64,000 nucleotides of DNA from Merdiplasma sp045118075 (GTDB taxonomy: Bacteria > Bacillota > Clostridia > Lachnospirales > Lachnospiraceae). The DNA lies in assembly GCA_045118075.1 (NCBI GenBank), contig JBGUOI010000202.1, positions 32,441 through 96,440 on the forward strand, written 5' to 3'. The notes under the pieces are model-generated. The model made no database searches, was not told the origin of the DNA, and saw only the letters and a program-made list of their open reading frames with translations. Position numbers and translations under genes: made by a program. Shown here in pieces: positions 49,755 through 58,839 of this stretch (position 1 is its first letter; every line of letters starts with the position of its first letter).

Positions 49755-50431
49755 TTGCTGACCCCCTTTCCGCATGTGTCAGCTGACTGGACGCATCTCG
49801 CGCAGCAGCCGTCACAGCCGTCCACCATCTGTCTCGACCGGTTCTTAATACCGATCGCGTTCATCACGACAATAATAAACGCCAAAATCATGAAAGCGCC
49901 CGGTGCCTTGATAAAGATCCCGATCGGCTCAATACCTTCGGGGAGCACATATTTTCCGAGCACCGTGCCGGCGCCGAGCAGTTCACGCAGGAAGCCGATC
50001 AGCGTCAGGGCGATCGTAAAGCCAAGGCCCATGCCGATGCCGTCGAACAGGGCAAGTCCCACGGTGTTCTTGTTGGCGTATGCTTCGGCACGCCCCAATA
50101 TGATGCAGTTGACGACGATCAGCGGAATGTAGATTCCCAATGCGCTGTACAGCGCCGGGGTGTAAGCCTGGGTCAGCAGCTCGGTGATGGTCACCAAAGT
50201 TGCGACGACCACGATGTAGGCCGGCAGTCTAACCTCGTCGGGGATCACTTTTCGCAGCGCCGAGATCACCACGTTGGACACCACCAGCACCGCCGTTGTG
50301 GCGATACCCATGCCGACGCCGTTGTACGCGGAAGTACTTACTGCCAGCGTGGGGCACATGCCGAGCATCAGGATGAACGTCGGGTTCTCCTTCACGATGC
50401 CGTTATAGATGCGTTCCAGATATTTATTCAT
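49751..50431 (-). CDS. rnfE: Rnf complex membrane subunit RnfE
   Basis: The 226-residue protein has six helices and the RnfE/NqrD pattern: NPTFILMLGMCPTLAVSTSAYNGVGMG at the N-terminus and GIYIPLIVVNCIILGRAEAYA, the mirror of the RnfA motif. The C-terminus is Cys-rich (GCDGCCARCVQSADTCGKG), an extra tail that could bind metal. It overlaps rnfA by four bases and lies 14 bp after the rnfD-G gene. Confidence 0.95.
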   Translation of the reverse strand: MNKYLERIYNGIVKENPTFILMLGMCPTLAVSTSAYNGVGMGIATTAVLVVSNVVISALRKVIPDEVRLPAYIVVVATLVTITELLTQAYTPALYSALGIYIPLIVVNCIILGRAEAYANKNTVGLALFDGIGMGLGFTIALTLIGFLRELLGAGTVLGKYVLPEGIEPIGIFIKAPGAFMILAFIIVVMNAIGIKNRSRQMVDGCDGCCARCVQSADTCGKGVSK

Positions 50432-50445
50432 CTTCCGGCCCCCCT

Positions 50446-52011
50446 TTACATTGCGTTCTCACGCAGGAATGCCAGTCCGGCATTCACCGCATTGACCACA
50501 GCTCCCGAGGATATCGATGCTCCGGATACCGAGTCGATCTCATTGTCCTGCGTCGATCCGCCTGCTTTGTTCAGCACGAACTCTTCGACATTTACACCGG
50601 CAAACTGATCTTTGAACGCAGGTTCTGCGCAGCGCATGCCCATGCCGGCAGTCTCGTTCAGCTCCGTAAACTCGATCGCGCTGATCGATCCGTCTTCCTT
50701 TACACCGAGCGAGAGAGTGATATCCCCGTCAAATCCGTCGGAGCTCGTGACACTGACCACATGGCCGATCACATTTCCGCCGGCATCTTTTCCGACGACC
50801 GCTTCCCTGATCCGTACTTTTCCGTAAGCAGTTCCGAAAACGTTTCCTCCGAGCTTTGCGACTGCTTCATCAAGCTTCTCATCCGTCTCGAGTACTTCCG
50901 CCTCGGGCAGCACTGCCTGATAGGACACGAGTTTCGCCTGCCGCTTCTGCTCATCGATGGTGTTTTTAGTCATGTTGTATACGGCTGCCAGTCCAAGTCC
51001 CGCAACAAGTGTGATGATCGTGAGATTGAGCGCCGGCCTGTACAGCTTAAACGAGAACCCGGGTGCCCCGTCCTCTCCCATATGTGAACCGACTCGGAAG
51101 CCGTAGGGTTTGGGCACGATGTACTGGTCGATCAGCGGTGTCACGAGGTTCGCGATGATGATCGCGTAGCTGACAGAGTCCGCCGAACTGCCGAACACAC
51201 GGAAGATGCCGGCCAGCAGGCCGATCAGGGCACCGTAGATAACCTGCCCCTGCTTTGTCGCCGGGCTCGTAACAGGATCCGTCGCCATAAAGAAGGCGCC
51301 CATCACGATACCGCCGCCGATCACATGAGCCAGCAGGTACATCGGGTCAAAACCGTGTTTGTCAAACAGCCCGATAAACAGCACGAATACCACCAGGGTG
51401 GCTGCCGGGATCTCCCACTGGATCGCTTCGATCACCAGCAGGTAAAGCGCGCCGATCAGCAGCGCCAGAATGGAGCAGCCGATAACGCCGCTCGTGCGGC
51501 CCAGGAACATATCCGTCAGGTTGATGGTCCTGCCCGCCATCAGGTCTTCAAGCGGTGTCGCCGAACTGACCGCGTCAAGATGTTTATAGTTGGTCATGGC
51601 GCTGCCGAATGAGATCAGCAGGAAGCATCTGCCTGCCAGCGCCGGGTTCATAAAGTTCTTTCCCAGTCCGCCGAAGAAGCATTTCACTACCAGAATAGCG
51701 AAAACGCTGCCCATGATGGGGATGTAAAGCGGTACGGTGGGCGAAAGCAGGAGTGCCAGCATCAGCCCCGTTACCACGGCGCTGCCATCGCGCACGGAAT
51801 TCGGTCTCCTGGTCACCAGGCAGAAGATATACTCGGTGATCACGGCAGAAAGTACTGCCGCCAGGATGATCCAGAATGCCCGGATGCCGAAGGTCCAGAT
51901 ACCGGCAACGACTGCAGGCATCATGGCGATGACCACGTCGAACATGATCCGTGATGTGTTTAAGCGGCCTCTGGTATGCGGGCCGGAGGAGATATGATAC
52001 AGTCTGTTCAT
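50446..52011 (-). CDS. RnfD-RnfG fusion protein
   Basis: The start at 52011 overlaps the rnfC stop as TAATG. Residues 1-~310 are RnfD: eight to nine helices and the flavinylation motif DAVSSATPLE with Thr152. From ~315 the sequence becomes RnfG: one helix (LNLTIITLVAGLGLAAVYN) and an FMN-binding domain with DGFDGDITLSLGVKEDG, ETAGMGMR and the attachment motif DSVSGAS (acceptor Ser499 instead of the usual Thr). Both covalent-flavin subunits are thus in one 521-residue chain. No stop or start separates them, and the frame is continuous. RnfD and RnfG are separate in most clostridia. Confidence 0.92.
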   Translation of the reverse strand: MNRLYHISSGPHTRGRLNTSRIMFDVVIAMMPAVVAGIWTFGIRAFWIILAAVLSAVITEYIFCLVTRRPNSVRDGSAVVTGLMLALLLSPTVPLYIPIMGSVFAILVVKCFFGGLGKNFMNPALAGRCFLLISFGSAMTNYKHLDAVSSATPLEDLMAGRTINLTDMFLGRTSGVIGCSILALLIGALYLLVIEAIQWEIPAATLVVFVLFIGLFDKHGFDPMYLLAHVIGGGIVMGAFFMATDPVTSPATKQGQVIYGALIGLLAGIFRVFGSSADSVSYAIIIANLVTPLIDQYIVPKPYGFRVGSHMGEDGAPGFSFKLYRPALNLTIITLVAGLGLAAVYNMTKNTIDEQKRQAKLVSYQAVLPEAEVLETDEKLDEAVAKLGGNVFGTAYGKVRIREAVVGKDAGGNVIGHVVSVTSSDGFDGDITLSLGVKEDGSISAIEFTELNETAGMGMRCAEPAFKDQFAGVNVEEFVLNKAGGSTQDNEIDSVSGASISSGAVVNAVNAGLAFLRENAM

Positions 52012-53378
52012 TATTTCGCCTCCTTTGCCTGCTGCGCAGCCTGCGCCGCTCTTTTCGCCGCCATGATCTCCGCCTTGGCCACCTTGAATTCCTGGGTCAG
52101 GGGACGTCTTGCCGGGCAGATGAACGTACACGAGCCGCAGCTGATGCATTCCAGTCCGTAAAGTTTTTTCTCGTATCTCTCAAAATCTCTCGCCTGATAG
52201 GCAAGCGACATGAGCTGGGGGCTGAGGCCCATCGGACAGACATGGCTGCAGCGCCCGCAGCGGATACAGTTGGTCTGCACCTTCTGCGCCTCGGCGACCT
52301 CGTCGACACGAAGGAACGTCAGCGCGTTGTTGTTTTTCTGAAGCGGCACGTTCAGGTGGTCGAAAGCGACGCCCATCATCGGGCCGCCGGCCAGCATCTT
52401 GGCCGGCAAGATGCCGTCCTTAAATCCGCCGGCATACTCTAAAAGCTCACCGCAGTCCGCCCCGATCCTCGTGATCAGGTTGCAGGGCCTTGTCACCGCA
52501 TCACCGGTGATCGTCACTCCGCGTTCCATCAGAGGCGTGGATTCACATACCGCCTTGTAGATAGCGTAGATCGTTCCTACATTGTCGACCACGCACCCGA
52601 CATCCGCCGGCAGCTGGGTGATCTTGTACTCGATTCCCGCTACCACGCTGATGCAGCTTCGCTCGCCGCCCTGCGGGTACTTCACCGGACATACCTGTAT
52701 GCGGATGCGGTCTCTGCCCTCCGCCGCCTTCCTCATGGCGGAGATGGCCTGCGGCTTGTTGTCCTCGATCACCACGACGCCCTTTGCATTCGGGAAAAGC
52801 CGAAGCAGAAGCTCCAGGCCGTCCATGATCTCATCCGGCTTCTCCTGCATCAGCCTGTCGTCACAGGTGATGTACGGCTCACACTCGGCGCCGTTGGCGA
52901 TGACATACTTGATGTCATCCGGTTTCTTCGGTGCAAGCTTAACATGCGTGGGAAATCCCGCGCCGCCCATGCCGATAATGCCGGCCGCTTTGATCTTCTC
53001 AAGAATCTGCTCGTTGGTCAGCGCGGCGGGGTCCACCTTTTCGCCGATCCCTTCCGCAGTCTCATACAGACCGTCATTTTCAATGACCACCGCGTCCACC
53101 GCGCTGCCGCCGATGGACATGTATTTCTCGATTCCTTTCACCGTACCGGAGCAGGCACTGACAATGTTCGCCGAGACAAAAGCCGACGCTTCCGCGATCA
53201 GCTCGCCTGCCAGGACACGGCTTCCCTTCTTCACGACCGGAGCAGCGGGCCGCCCGATATGCTGACCGAGCGGATAGACCATCTGCTGCTTCGGCAAAAA
53301 GACCTCGAAGGCTGCGTCTTTTGCCAGTTCCTTATGTCCGACGGGATGCACGCCCCCCCGAAACGTTCTTCTAGCCAT
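52011..53378 (-). CDS. rnfC: Rnf complex subunit RnfC (NADH- and FMN-binding)
   Basis: The 455-residue soluble subunit has an N-terminal RnfC barrel (RTFRGGVHPVGHKELA), a glycine-rich nucleotide site (GIIGMGGAGFPTHVKL, ~133-148), an SLBB-like segment (GVTITGDAVTRPCNL) and two [4Fe-4S] motifs (CIRCGRCSHVCPMGL, CISCGSCTFICPARR). It passes electrons to NAD. It is the first gene of the C-(DG)-E-A-B operon, with a near-consensus promoter upstream. Confidence 0.96.
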   Translation of the reverse strand: MARRTFRGGVHPVGHKELAKDAAFEVFLPKQQMVYPLGQHIGRPAAPVVKKGSRVLAGELIAEASAFVSANIVSACSGTVKGIEKYMSIGGSAVDAVVIENDGLYETAEGIGEKVDPAALTNEQILEKIKAAGIIGMGGAGFPTHVKLAPKKPDDIKYVIANGAECEPYITCDDRLMQEKPDEIMDGLELLLRLFPNAKGVVVIEDNKPQAISAMRKAAEGRDRIRIQVCPVKYPQGGERSCISVVAGIEYKITQLPADVGCVVDNVGTIYAIYKAVCESTPLMERGVTITGDAVTRPCNLITRIGADCGELLEYAGGFKDGILPAKMLAGGPMMGVAFDHLNVPLQKNNNALTFLRVDEVAEAQKVQTNCIRCGRCSHVCPMGLSPQLMSLAYQARDFERYEKKLYGLECISCGSCTFICPARRPLTQEFKVAKAEIMAAKRAAQAAQQAKEAK

Positions 53379-53431
53379 CTTTTAGTCGTTCCCCTTCCTG
53401 AAAACTGTTTCAGAGCATAATATTCAAAATT

Positions 53432-53460
53432 ATTATATATGATTTGAACAGGCAAAACAA
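53432..53460 (-). promoter_or_regulatory. Promoter of the rnf-nrfA-ccs operon
   Basis: On the minus strand, TTGTTT (53455-53460) and TATAAT (53432-53437) are separated by 17 bp, about 50 bp upstream of rnfC. No nitrite-responsive operator was recognised. Confidence 0.7.
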
Positions 53461-53490
53461 GCGTGACAGGGGACACTCTTATTTACATAA

Positions 53491-53520
53491 AGAAAAGGGC
53501 TGCCGCTTATGCGGCAGCCC
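53491..53520 (-). terminator. Terminator of the multiple-sugar ABC operon
   Basis: The 10-bp perfect arms GGGCTGCCGC (53497-53506) and GCGGCAGCCC (53511-53520) have a TTAT loop; on the minus strand TTTTCTTT follows. It lies 32 bp after the last permease gene. The arms are the same as part of the terminator at 38556-38589. Confidence 0.85.
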
Positions 53521-53551
53521 CTGTTCTCTATATGATGATTGTCCCCCTGAA

Positions 53552-54721
53552 TTATTTGGCTCTCTTCTTCGACAGAATATCGAATGCCACTGCTCCGAGC
53601 AGAACGACGCCCTTAACTACCTTCTGGTAGTTCGCGTCGATGTTCATCAGGCTCATGCCCAGGTTGATGACACCGATCAGCGTAGCACCGATGACCATAC
53701 CGATGATCCTGCCCGATCCGCCGTATGCGGATACGCCGCCGACTACGCACGCGGAGATGGCATCCATCTCGAAGTTGGTGCCTGCGGTGGAGTTGGCTGC
53801 CTGTACACGTCCCAGAACGACCCAGGTCGTAATAACGGTAACGATCGCCATGTTCAGGTAAGCGATGAACATGATCCTTCTGGTGTTGACACCGGAAAGA
53901 CGGGCTGCCTCGCGGTTGCCGCCGACCACATAGAAGTGACGGCCGATCGTTGTCTTCTCTGTAATGAAATTATAGAAGAGAACGACTGCAGCGACCCAAA
54001 CGAGAACAGTCGGAACACCGCCGGCCATGGCCAGCTTATAAGCGACCAGAATGATGACGCCGGCTTCGATCACGGATTTTCCGAGCATCATCAGCAGCGA
54101 ATCGGCCTCATAGCCTTTTTTGACCTTGTTGGCCCTGCCGATCACGTTCAGCAGTACTACCAGGACTGCCGCAACGATTCCGACGATCAGACAGAACATA
54201 TTCAGATCGCCCATCTTTGTCTTGAACAGTTTTCCGGCGAAGATCTTCAGGAAGCTCTCTACCGCCTTGACACTGATGGAACCGGTCTTACTGTTTCTGC
54301 TTAAGATATCCGTGCCAAGACCGCGGAAAGCAAGGAAGCCTGCCAGGGTCGCGATCCACGGCGGGATGTTGATATAAGCGATCAGGTAGCCGAGAACGCA
54401 GCCGTAGACAATGCCGATCAGAAGCATCAGGACGATCGCCACTCCGGGCGGCATCGACTTGACTGCCATAAAGTATCCGCCAAGCGCACCGAGGAAGCAT
54501 ACTAAAGAACCGCAGGCAAGATCGATGTTGCCGCCGGTCAGCATGCACATCAGCATGCCGCTTGCCAGGATGAATACATACGCATTCTGCGTGATCAGCT
54601 CGTTGAAGTTAAAGGGCGAAAACATTGCGCCGCCCGTCCGCCAGGTAAAGAAAAGATAAACCAGGACGAGGACGATCAGCATCGTATTATCTTTTAAGAT
54701 CTGAGAAGCACTCTTTTTCAT
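53552..54721 (-). CDS. Multiple-monosaccharide ABC permease, second copy
   Basis: The start at 54721 gives the right spacing from GGGGAGG (an ATG two codons earlier is too close) and 389 residues. It is a BPD_transp_2 permease of MmsB/XylH/GguB type with ~11 helices: GMLMCMLTGGNIDLACGSLVCFLGALGG, YVVGGNREAARLSGVNTRRIMF, SAYGGSGRIIGMVIGA. It is a close paralogue of the permease encoded 13 bp upstream and shares the same block order. The two may form a heterodimeric channel, or one may be a spare copy. Confidence 0.92.
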   Translation of the reverse strand: MKKSASQILKDNTMLIVLVLVYLFFTWRTGGAMFSPFNFNELITQNAYVFILASGMLMCMLTGGNIDLACGSLVCFLGALGGYFMAVKSMPPGVAIVLMLLIGIVYGCVLGYLIAYINIPPWIATLAGFLAFRGLGTDILSRNSKTGSISVKAVESFLKIFAGKLFKTKMGDLNMFCLIVGIVAAVLVVLLNVIGRANKVKKGYEADSLLMMLGKSVIEAGVIILVAYKLAMAGGVPTVLVWVAAVVLFYNFITEKTTIGRHFYVVGGNREAARLSGVNTRRIMFIAYLNMAIVTVITTWVVLGRVQAANSTAGTNFEMDAISACVVGGVSAYGGSGRIIGMVIGATLIGVINLGMSLMNIDANYQKVVKGVVLLGAVAFDILSKKRAK

Positions 54722-54734
54722 TGCCATCCTCCCC

Positions 54735-55898
54735 TCATGCTTTTTCTTTCTTGGACAGAACGTCGACCAGTACAGCGACCAGCAGAACGATGCCCTTGAC
54801 GGCACTCTGGTAGTTGGCCGAAATGCCCATGATGCTCATGCCCTGGTTGATGATACCCATCAGTGATGCACCGATGATAACACCGGTGATCTTGCCTACG
54901 CCGCCGTAAGCAGAAGCGCCGCCGATGAAGCAGGCTGCGATGGCGTCCATCTCATAGCCCATGCCGTAGGTGGGTTCCGCGTGACCGGCTCTTGCCAGAG
55001 TCAGGACACCGGCAAAACCTGCCAGCAGGCCCATGTTCGCATATGCACGGAAATAGACCATCTTGGTGTTGACACCCGACAGACGGGTCGCCTTTTCATT
55101 ACCGCCGACCGCGTAGAAGTAACGGCCGATGGAGGTATACTGGGTGATGTAGCCATAGACCAGCAGGACAAGGGCGACCCAGACAAGTACGGAAGGAATT
55201 CCCTTATACTGTGCCAGCTTATAGGCGATCCACAGGATCAGGGCACTGATCACGATGACCTTGGCAAATTCCGTCACCATATTGGTAGCGATGCCCATCT
55301 TGGAGCGGACGATCTGTGAGCGCAGCGTCATGATAATGATCAGCACCACTGCGATCACGCCGATTGCTATACAGGTCAGGTTCAGATCTGCACCCTTCAA
55401 AAAATCCGGAATGTAGCAGTCCGCGCCGCCGCCGAAGATCTTCAGGAATGTCTCATTGTTAACGCCTACGGAATAGCCGCCCAGAATGACGTTCGAAAGG
55501 CCTCGGAAGGCATACATGCCTGCCAGCGTCGCGATAAACGGCGGAACCGAGACCCATGCGATCCAGAACCCCTGGAACATACCGACAAGGAGGCCGACAA
55601 TAAGCATGGCCGGAACCGCAACAAACACGGGCATATTCTTCAGGAGCAGCGCTCCGATGCCCATGGTAAAGCAGACGACCGAGCCGACAGACAGATCGAT
55701 GTTGCCGCCGGTCAGGATGCAGCAGAGCATACCTGTTGCCAGAACGAACACATAGCCGTTCTGAGAGATCAGGTTATTGATGTTCTGCGCATAAAGGATC
55801 TTGCCGCCTGTACTGATCGAAAAGAAGACCGCAACCAGGATAAGGGCGATGACCATTGTATTCTTTTTGATAAAACCCAGAACCGGATTCGTATTCAT
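54735..55898 (-). CDS. mmsB: Multiple-monosaccharide ABC permease (MmsB/GguB type)
   Basis: The 387-residue permease has ~11 helices with GMLCCILTGGNIDLSVGSVVCFTMGIGA, IGRYFYAVGGNEKATRLSGVNTKMV and SAYGGVGKITGVIIGA. The 380-390-residue length with an extra central helix pair is typical of MmsB/XylH rather than RbsC. It lies 4 bp after the ATPase gene and 13 bp before its paralogue. It imports monosaccharides captured by the ChvE-like protein. Confidence 0.93.
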   Translation of the reverse strand: MNTNPVLGFIKKNTMVIALILVAVFFSISTGGKILYAQNINNLISQNGYVFVLATGMLCCILTGGNIDLSVGSVVCFTMGIGALLLKNMPVFVAVPAMLIVGLLVGMFQGFWIAWVSVPPFIATLAGMYAFRGLSNVILGGYSVGVNNETFLKIFGGGADCYIPDFLKGADLNLTCIAIGVIAVVLIIIMTLRSQIVRSKMGIATNMVTEFAKVIVISALILWIAYKLAQYKGIPSVLVWVALVLLVYGYITQYTSIGRYFYAVGGNEKATRLSGVNTKMVYFRAYANMGLLAGFAGVLTLARAGHAEPTYGMGYEMDAIAACFIGGASAYGGVGKITGVIIGASLMGIINQGMSIMGISANYQSAVKGIVLLVAVLVDVLSKKEKA

Positions 55899-55902
55899 AT
55901 GA

Positions 55903-57444
55903 TCAATCCCCCCTTCCGGACTTCAGGATGGTCGCCATGATGTTCTCCTGGGTTGCCTCAGAAGCTTTCATCTCACCGACAATTCTCGAAGCGTTCATGA
56001 TATAGATACGGTCGCTCATCGCAAGCACCTCCGGAAGTTCGGAGGAGATCATGATGACCGATTTTCCTGCAGCCGCAAGATCATTGATAATGCAGTAGAT
56101 CTCATACTTGGCGCCAACGTCGATACCTCTGGTCGGTTCGTCAAGGATCAGGATATCCGGCTCGGCGAACATCCACTTGGCCAGCAGGACCTTCTGCTGA
56201 TTACCGCCGGAAAGATTGCCGACCAGCTGCTCCACGGAAGGAGTCTTGGTCTTCAGCTTGTCGCGGTATTCCTCTGCCACCTGGTACTCTTTATCCTTGT
56301 CAATGACCAGATTGGTAGCCAGGCTGTCCAGATTAGCCAGAGAAGTGTTGACCTTGATGGACTGTGAAAGGATAAGGCCGTTGCCTTTTCTGTCCTCAGT
56401 CACATATGCGATCTTGTGCTTGATGGCATCTTCAGCTGATTTTTTCAGCTTGACCGGTTTGCCGTCGATCTTGAGCGTGCCTGCGGTCAAAATGCCGTAG
56501 GTCTGGCCGAAAATACTCATAGCCAGCTCTGTACGTCCGGCTCCCATCAGACCGTAGATACCGACGACTTCACCTTTTCTGACATACATGGACACGTCAT
56601 TGACTACGATACGCTCCGGATACAGAGGATGATGGACCGTCCAGCCTTCCACCTGCATATTGATCTCACCGATCTGCACGTTCTCACGTTTCGGGAAGCG
56701 GTTCGTCAGTTCACGGCCGACCATTCCCTTAATGATGCGGTCTTCATCGATATCATGGTTCGCATTGTCGATCGTTTCGATCGTGGATCCGTCACGGACT
56801 ACCGTGATCTTGTCCGCCACATATGAAACCTCGTTCAGTTTGTGGGTAATAATGATCATGGTCATGCCCTGCTTCTTGAAGCCGAGCATCAGATCCAGAA
56901 GAGCGCGGGAATCTTCCTCATTCAGGGATGATGTCGGCTCGTCCAGGATCAGGAGTCTCGCTTTTTTGGCAAGTGCCTTAGCGATCTCAACCAGCTGCTG
57001 TTTACCGGTACCGATCTCTTTGACCAGCACCTTTGAAGTTTCTGTCAGGCCGACCATCTTCAGATACTTGTCCGCCTCTGCGTATGTCCTGTTCCAGTCG
57101 ATATGCGCTTTCGATCCGACTTCATTGCCCAGGTACATATTTTCCCCGATCGACATTTCCGGAACCAGTGCCAGCTCCTGATGGATGATGACGATTCCTT
57201 TACCCTCGGAGTCCTTGATGGTGTTGAATTTACAGACCTCTCCGTCGTAAACGATGTCACCCTCATAAGTCCCGTAGGGATAGATGCCGCTGAGGACATT
57301 CATCAGCGTGGATTTACCAGCGCCGTTTTCCCCGACCAGAGCATGGATCTCGCCTTCCTCGACCTTCAGGTTCACGTTGTCGAGAGCCTTTACGCCGGGA
57401 AAGGTTTTAGTAATGCTCTTCATTTCCAATAATATTTTAGCCAA
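55903..57444 (-). CDS. mmsA: Multiple-monosaccharide ABC ATPase (MmsA/GguA type)
   Basis: The start is taken as TTG at 57444, seven bases after GGAGGG. It yields MAKILLEMKSITKTFPGVKALDN, the usual family N-terminus; no ATG is well placed before codon eight. The 513 residues hold two nucleotide-binding domains: GENGAGKST, the altered signature IGTGKQQLVEIAKALAK and LILDEPTSSL in the first; GLMGAGRTE, LSGGNQQKVLLAKWMF and LILDEPTRGIDVGAK in the second. It powers import through the two permeases downstream. Confidence 0.94.
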   Translation of the reverse strand: MAKILLEMKSITKTFPGVKALDNVNLKVEEGEIHALVGENGAGKSTLMNVLSGIYPYGTYEGDIVYDGEVCKFNTIKDSEGKGIVIIHQELALVPEMSIGENMYLGNEVGSKAHIDWNRTYAEADKYLKMVGLTETSKVLVKEIGTGKQQLVEIAKALAKKARLLILDEPTSSLNEEDSRALLDLMLGFKKQGMTMIIITHKLNEVSYVADKITVVRDGSTIETIDNANHDIDEDRIIKGMVGRELTNRFPKRENVQIGEINMQVEGWTVHHPLYPERIVVNDVSMYVRKGEVVGIYGLMGAGRTELAMSIFGQTYGILTAGTLKIDGKPVKLKKSAEDAIKHKIAYVTEDRKGNGLILSQSIKVNTSLANLDSLATNLVIDKDKEYQVAEEYRDKLKTKTPSVEQLVGNLSGGNQQKVLLAKWMFAEPDILILDEPTRGIDVGAKYEIYCIINDLAAAGKSVIMISSELPEVLAMSDRIYIMNASRIVGEMKASEATQENIMATILKSGRGD

Positions 57445-57518
57445 TGGGTGTCCCTCCAACAGTCCTGAAAACCAAATCCGCGCATAAGCGCGAATCCGGA
57501 TTGTCTTTCATACTTAAA

Positions 57519-57549
57519 CATACAGGCAGGAATAGCTCCCGCCTGTATG
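57519..57549 (-). terminator. Hairpin between sugar-binding protein and MmsA genes
   Basis: The 9-bp arms CATACAGGC (57519-57527) and GCCTGTATG (57541-57549) enclose a 13-base loop. Only TTT follows on the minus strand, so it is likely an RNA-stabilising or attenuating hairpin after the binding-protein gene. Confidence 0.6.
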
Positions 57550-57585
57550 CTTTAGGTACTTATGCTTTTTCAGGTAATCTGATAA

Positions 57586-58629
57586 TTACTGAAGCTGATC
57601 CTCGGTGTAGTAACCGGAGTCGATCAGGAGCTCTTTGTAGTTGTTGGCATCTGCGAATACCGGCTCGCACAGATAGGACGGAACAACGATCACGCCGTTG
57701 TCATAGGTCTCGGTATCGTTAACGTCAACTTCTTCGCCGTTGAGGATCTGACCAACCATCTTAACAACCTGAGAAGCCAGAGTACGGGTATCCTTGAATA
57801 CGGACATGCTCTGCTTGCCGGCGATCATGTTCTTTGTATTCTCGATATCGCAGTCCTGACCGGTGATGATCGGATACTCACCATTGTAGTTTGCAGCCAG
57901 AGCGGTCTCAACACCAAGAGCGGTGGAGTCGTTGGAGCAAAGCCATACATCAACATTGGAGCCGTCTGCATAGTAGCTGGAAAGGATGTTCTCAGCTCTG
58001 GACTGAGCGGTCTCTGTCTTCCACTGCGGAGTAGCAACTTCTTCGAAAGTAAGCTGTCCGGACGGGCAAACCAGTTTGCCTTCATCGATGTAGGGTTTCA
58101 GAACGTCGAAAGCACCATTGAAGAAATATCCGGCATTGTTGTCACCCGGGTCACCGGCAGTGAACTCAATGTTGAACGGGCCTTCAGCATTGTCCAGATC
58201 CAGGGTTTCTTTTACATATGTGCCCTGAACGGTACCAACCATGTAGTTATCGAATGTTGCATAGTAGGAAACTGCATCGGAGTTCATCAGCAGACGGTCA
58301 TAAGCAATAACCGGGATCTCGTTCTCTTTAGCAAGGTCAAGAGCCTCACCAAGGGAGTCGCCTTCGATAGCGGAAATAACCAGAACATCAGCGCCGTTAC
58401 CGATCATGGTCTTGATCTGGTTCAGCTGAGTAGCGGGATCGTTGGAAGCGAACTGAAGCTCAACTTCATAACCGGCCTCGGTCAGCTGTGCTTCCATGTT
58501 AGCACCATCCTGGTTCCATCTCTGCAGATCCTTTGTCGGCATGGAAACGCCAACCTTTGCTGCCTGAGCGCTGAATGCCATCATTGTAGCCATAGCGCCT
58601 ACTAAAGCTGCTGTCAAAACTTTCTTCAT
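57586..58629 (-). CDS. Multiple-sugar-binding protein (ChvE/MmsE type)
   Basis: The 347-residue protein has signal peptide MKKVLTAALVGAMATMMAFSAQAA followed by the ChvE-type Peripla_BP_4 fold: KVGVSMPTKDLQRWNQDGANMEAQL, VLVISAIEGDSLGEALDLAKENEIPVIAYDRLLMNSDAVSYYATFDN and EYPIITGQDCDIENTKNMIAGKQSMSVFKDTR. ChvE-type proteins bind xylose, glucose, galactose, arabinose and similar sugars outside the cell. It is the first gene of the operon, with GGAGGAAT before the start. Confidence 0.95.
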   Translation of the reverse strand: MKKVLTAALVGAMATMMAFSAQAAKVGVSMPTKDLQRWNQDGANMEAQLTEAGYEVELQFASNDPATQLNQIKTMIGNGADVLVISAIEGDSLGEALDLAKENEIPVIAYDRLLMNSDAVSYYATFDNYMVGTVQGTYVKETLDLDNAEGPFNIEFTAGDPGDNNAGYFFNGAFDVLKPYIDEGKLVCPSGQLTFEEVATPQWKTETAQSRAENILSSYYADGSNVDVWLCSNDSTALGVETALAANYNGEYPIITGQDCDIENTKNMIAGKQSMSVFKDTRTLASQVVKMVGQILNGEEVDVNDTETYDNGVIVVPSYLCEPVFADANNYKELLIDSGYYTEDQLQ

Positions 58630-58695
58630 CTTTATTCCTCCTTGTAGAAATGAGAATGAACTACGCAGGGGTCACTTACCCCCGTTTACGGAGCC

Positions 58696-58704
58696 ATTAT
58701 AGCA
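58696..58704 (-). promoter_or_regulatory. Extended -10 promoter of the multiple-sugar ABC operon
   Basis: On the minus strand, TGCTATAAT (an extended -10 with perfect TATAAT at 58696-58701) lies 67 bp before the binding-protein start. There is no convincing -35, as allowed for extended -10 promoters. Confidence 0.65.
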
Positions 58705-58839
58705 TACCCAAAACAGGACTTAGTTGTTATAAGTCAGCAAATTTTCGCATTTTGAGACAAAATTCTAGCATTTTCCGGATTTGGATGACAAAAAAGTGCT
58801 ATAGCGCGACAGGGGGGCAGTCCTGCATTCTAAATAAAT

